From contig DASRCB010000300.1 of the NCBI GenBank assembly GCA_035653295.1, positions 1 to 14,291 on the forward strand: a DNA stretch of 14,291 nt. The letters are read 5' to 3'. The notes beneath the pieces are model-generated. The model had not been told where the DNA came from, did not search any database, and saw only the letters and a program-made list of their open reading frames with translations. Below, piece by piece: positions 12,709-14,291 of the stretch; positions within the stretch are counted from its first letter, which is position 1; every line of letters starts with the position of its first letter. The DNA is from DASRCB01 sp035653295 (GTDB lineage Bacteria; Acidobacteriota; Terriglobia; Bryobacterales; Bryobacteraceae). A program made the translations under genes and the position numbers.

Positions 12709-14291
12709 TTGCCCTACACCCATGTGAAGCGGATTCCGGCCGCCCGCCGCGGCGCGCCGTGGCTGCGCTATGTCATCGCTGCGCTGGTGCTGGCGTTCAT
12801 TCTGGCGCGGATCTCCTGTTCTTACGTCATCGAATACGCGTGGTGGCAGGAGATGGGCCAGGTGACGACCTGGCTCAGCATGCTCGCCTACGGCACGGTC
12901 CCGACGCTCGCGGCCATTGTGATCGCGTTCCTGGTTTTCTGGATCACTCATGCGCGCGCGATCAGGTCCGCCGGCGCGAGCCTGCGCGATTATCGCGTGT
13001 ATGCGCTGATCGCCGCAGCCGTCATTCTGGTGCTGTCGCTGATCGTTGGATCCGGCACGATGGACGCGTGGACCACGGTGCGCTACTTCGGAGGACGCGG
13101 CCTGGGAGGGTCTGCTTCGGCCTGGCGCGATCCTGCTTTCGGCCGGCCGCTCTCGTTTTACCTTTTCGAGCTTCCGTTCTATAACGTGCTGCTGCGGTTC
13201 GTGCTGACGGTGGTGATTATCGCCGCGATCATTCACGCCGTGGTGCCGCGGTTATGGTCGCTGCGCAACTCGATTAACGACCTGCGCACCGGCGAGCTGC
13301 AGCTTGGGATGCGCCTCGATCTGCGAACGCTGCTCGCGTCGCCGTTTTTCCGCGCCATCGCCGCGATCTTCCTTCTCGCGCTCGCGGTGAATTTCTTTCT
13401 GGACCGGTACGATCTTCTGCTGAACGAGCACGGGTTCATGACCGGCATGGATTATGTGGACCAGAACGTCACGGTCCCGCTGCTGTGGGCGCTGATCGGC
13501 TCCTGCATCATTGCTGCCGCGGGCCTGTTCGCCGGCCGTCCCGCTGTTTTGTTCCTTCCTCTGGCCGCGCTGATTGTGCGCGCGCTGCTGCCCGGCATCG
13601 TCGGCAGCGTTTATGTGAAGCCGAACGAGCTTACGCTGGAGCGCCCATTCATCCGCCGTCATATCGAGGCGACGCGCTCTGCGTTTGGCCTCAGCCGGCG
13701 CATCAGCGAGGTCGAATTTCAGGCGCATGCCGACGAGCGGTTCGATATTCCGACGCATAAGGCGCTTCTGGACAATGTGCGGCTCTGGGACTGGCGGCCG
13801 TTCCGTGAAACGGTTTCGCAGATTCAGGCCGTGCGGCCGTACATCTACTCCGATACGGATGTGGATCGCTACACGATCGAGAACGAACTGCGCCAGGTGC
13901 TGGTGTCGCCGCGCGAACTCGAGCTGAACACTCTCGGCGAGGCAGGGCAGAACTGGATCAACTCGCACTTCATCTATACGCACGGCTATGGGATCGTGAT
14001 GGCGGAATCGAATCGCGTGACCGCCAACGGGTTGCCCGTCCTGTTCGTGAAAGACGCGCCGCCGGTGGTGACCGTGCCCGGGCTTCAGCTCACGCGCCCG
14101 CAACTCTACTACGGCGAGGAAGTCCACGAGCCGGTGTTCGTGCACACCTCGCAGCCCGAGTTCGACTATCCGTCGGGGAGCGAGAACAAGCAGACTCGTT
14201 ACGACGGCAAGGGAGGCTTTCCGATCGCCGCGCTTGGCATGCGCGCCATGGCGGCGTTCCGCTACAACGACTGGAACATTCTGCTGACCAG
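12709..14291 (+). CDS. UPF0182 family seven-helix membrane protein, 3' partial
   Basis: 527 codons are visible and the frame is open at the window end; family members are usually about 900 residues. An in-frame TAA at 12694 limits the start to TTG 12709 or GTG 12724. The first 300 residues carry seven hydrophobic segments, for example RYVIAALVLAFILARISC, VPTLAAIVIAFLVFWI, VYALIAAAVILVLSLIVG, VLTVVIIAAIIHAVVP, AIAAIFLLALAVNFFL, VPLLWALIGSCIIAAAG and VLFLPLAALIVRALLPG. The UPF0182 hallmark follows: VKPNELTLERPFIRRHIEATRSAFGL near bases 13615-13690. A long extracytoplasmic region then begins, with YTHGYG and GLPVLFVKD. The protein is an uncharacterised inner-membrane protein with a large external domain. 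It probably shares a transcript with the DUF2071 gene. Confidence 0.92.
   Translation, partial: MPYTHVKRIPAARRGAPWLRYVIAALVLAFILARISCSYVIEYAWWQEMGQVTTWLSMLAYGTVPTLAAIVIAFLVFWITHARAIRSAGASLRDYRVYALIAAAVILVLSLIVGSGTMDAWTTVRYFGGRGLGGSASAWRDPAFGRPLSFYLFELPFYNVLLRFVLTVVIIAAIIHAVVPRLWSLRNSINDLRTGELQLGMRLDLRTLLASPFFRAIAAIFLLALAVNFFLDRYDLLLNEHGFMTGMDYVDQNVTVPLLWALIGSCIIAAAGLFAGRPAVLFLPLAALIVRALLPGIVGSVYVKPNELTLERPFIRRHIEATRSAFGLSRRISEVEFQAHADERFDIPTHKALLDNVRLWDWRPFRETVSQIQAVRPYIYSDTDVDRYTIENELRQVLVSPRELELNTLGEAGQNWINSHFIYTHGYGIVMAESNRVTANGLPVLFVKDAPPVVTVPGLQLTRPQLYYGEEVHEPVFVHTSQPEFDYPSGSENKQTRYDGKGGFPIAALGMRAMAAFRYNDWNILLT

Noticed and set aside
13252..14145. 297-codon minus-strand frame opposite the UPF0182 gene
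   Set aside because: The opposite frame has seven membrane helices and the UPF0182 signature; this one shows only charged low-complexity sequence.

Overview
The window most likely comes from an Acidobacteriota genome of the Solibacter/Bryobacter kind. The main reason is a secreted protein with the repeat-rich domain known as TIGR03437, which is greatly expanded in Candidatus Solibacter. High G+C, secreted subtilisin-like proteases and a UPF0182 protein fit this, but the assignment rests on protein resemblance alone.

Layout. (1) Bases 1-4308, plus strand: a tight run of an S41 protease-like protein (5' end outside the window), an FmdB-type zinc-ribbon protein, lysyl-tRNA synthetase (lysS) and a LolC/LolE-type lipoprotein-export permease. 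Two short hairpins built on the same 12-base core separate lysS from the permease. (2) Bases 4364-11911, minus strand: an envelope/secretion block. Transcription runs from right to left. A signal-peptide protein with the TIGR03437 domain is followed by a secreted beta-propeller whose ribosome-binding site overlaps the previous stop codon, then by an Lgt-like membrane protein overlapping the propeller stop by 4 bases (ATGA). Two tandem, paralogous S8 (subtilisin) proteases follow, each with a tryptophan-rich hexad tail. A strong intrinsic terminator lies between the two proteases. (3) Bases 11942-14291, plus strand: a DUF2071 (YqjF-like) protein and, 23 bases on, a seven-helix UPF0182 membrane protein that runs off the window.

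How they may work together. The first group combines translation (lysS) with envelope upkeep (S41-like protein and Lol permease). The minus-strand trio suggests, but does not prove, an exported protein set with its own lipidation-type enzyme: the propeller has a possible lipobox and is translationally coupled to the Lgt-like gene. The S8 proteases are probably secreted and autoprocessed.

Most notable points: the S41 protein has lost both its catalytic Ser and Lys; the two S8 proteases share a hexad Trp tail with the same irregular spacing; and the TIGR03437-propeller-Lgt cassette is tightly coupled. No rRNA, tRNA, CRISPR array, insertion sequence or phage gene was recognised.
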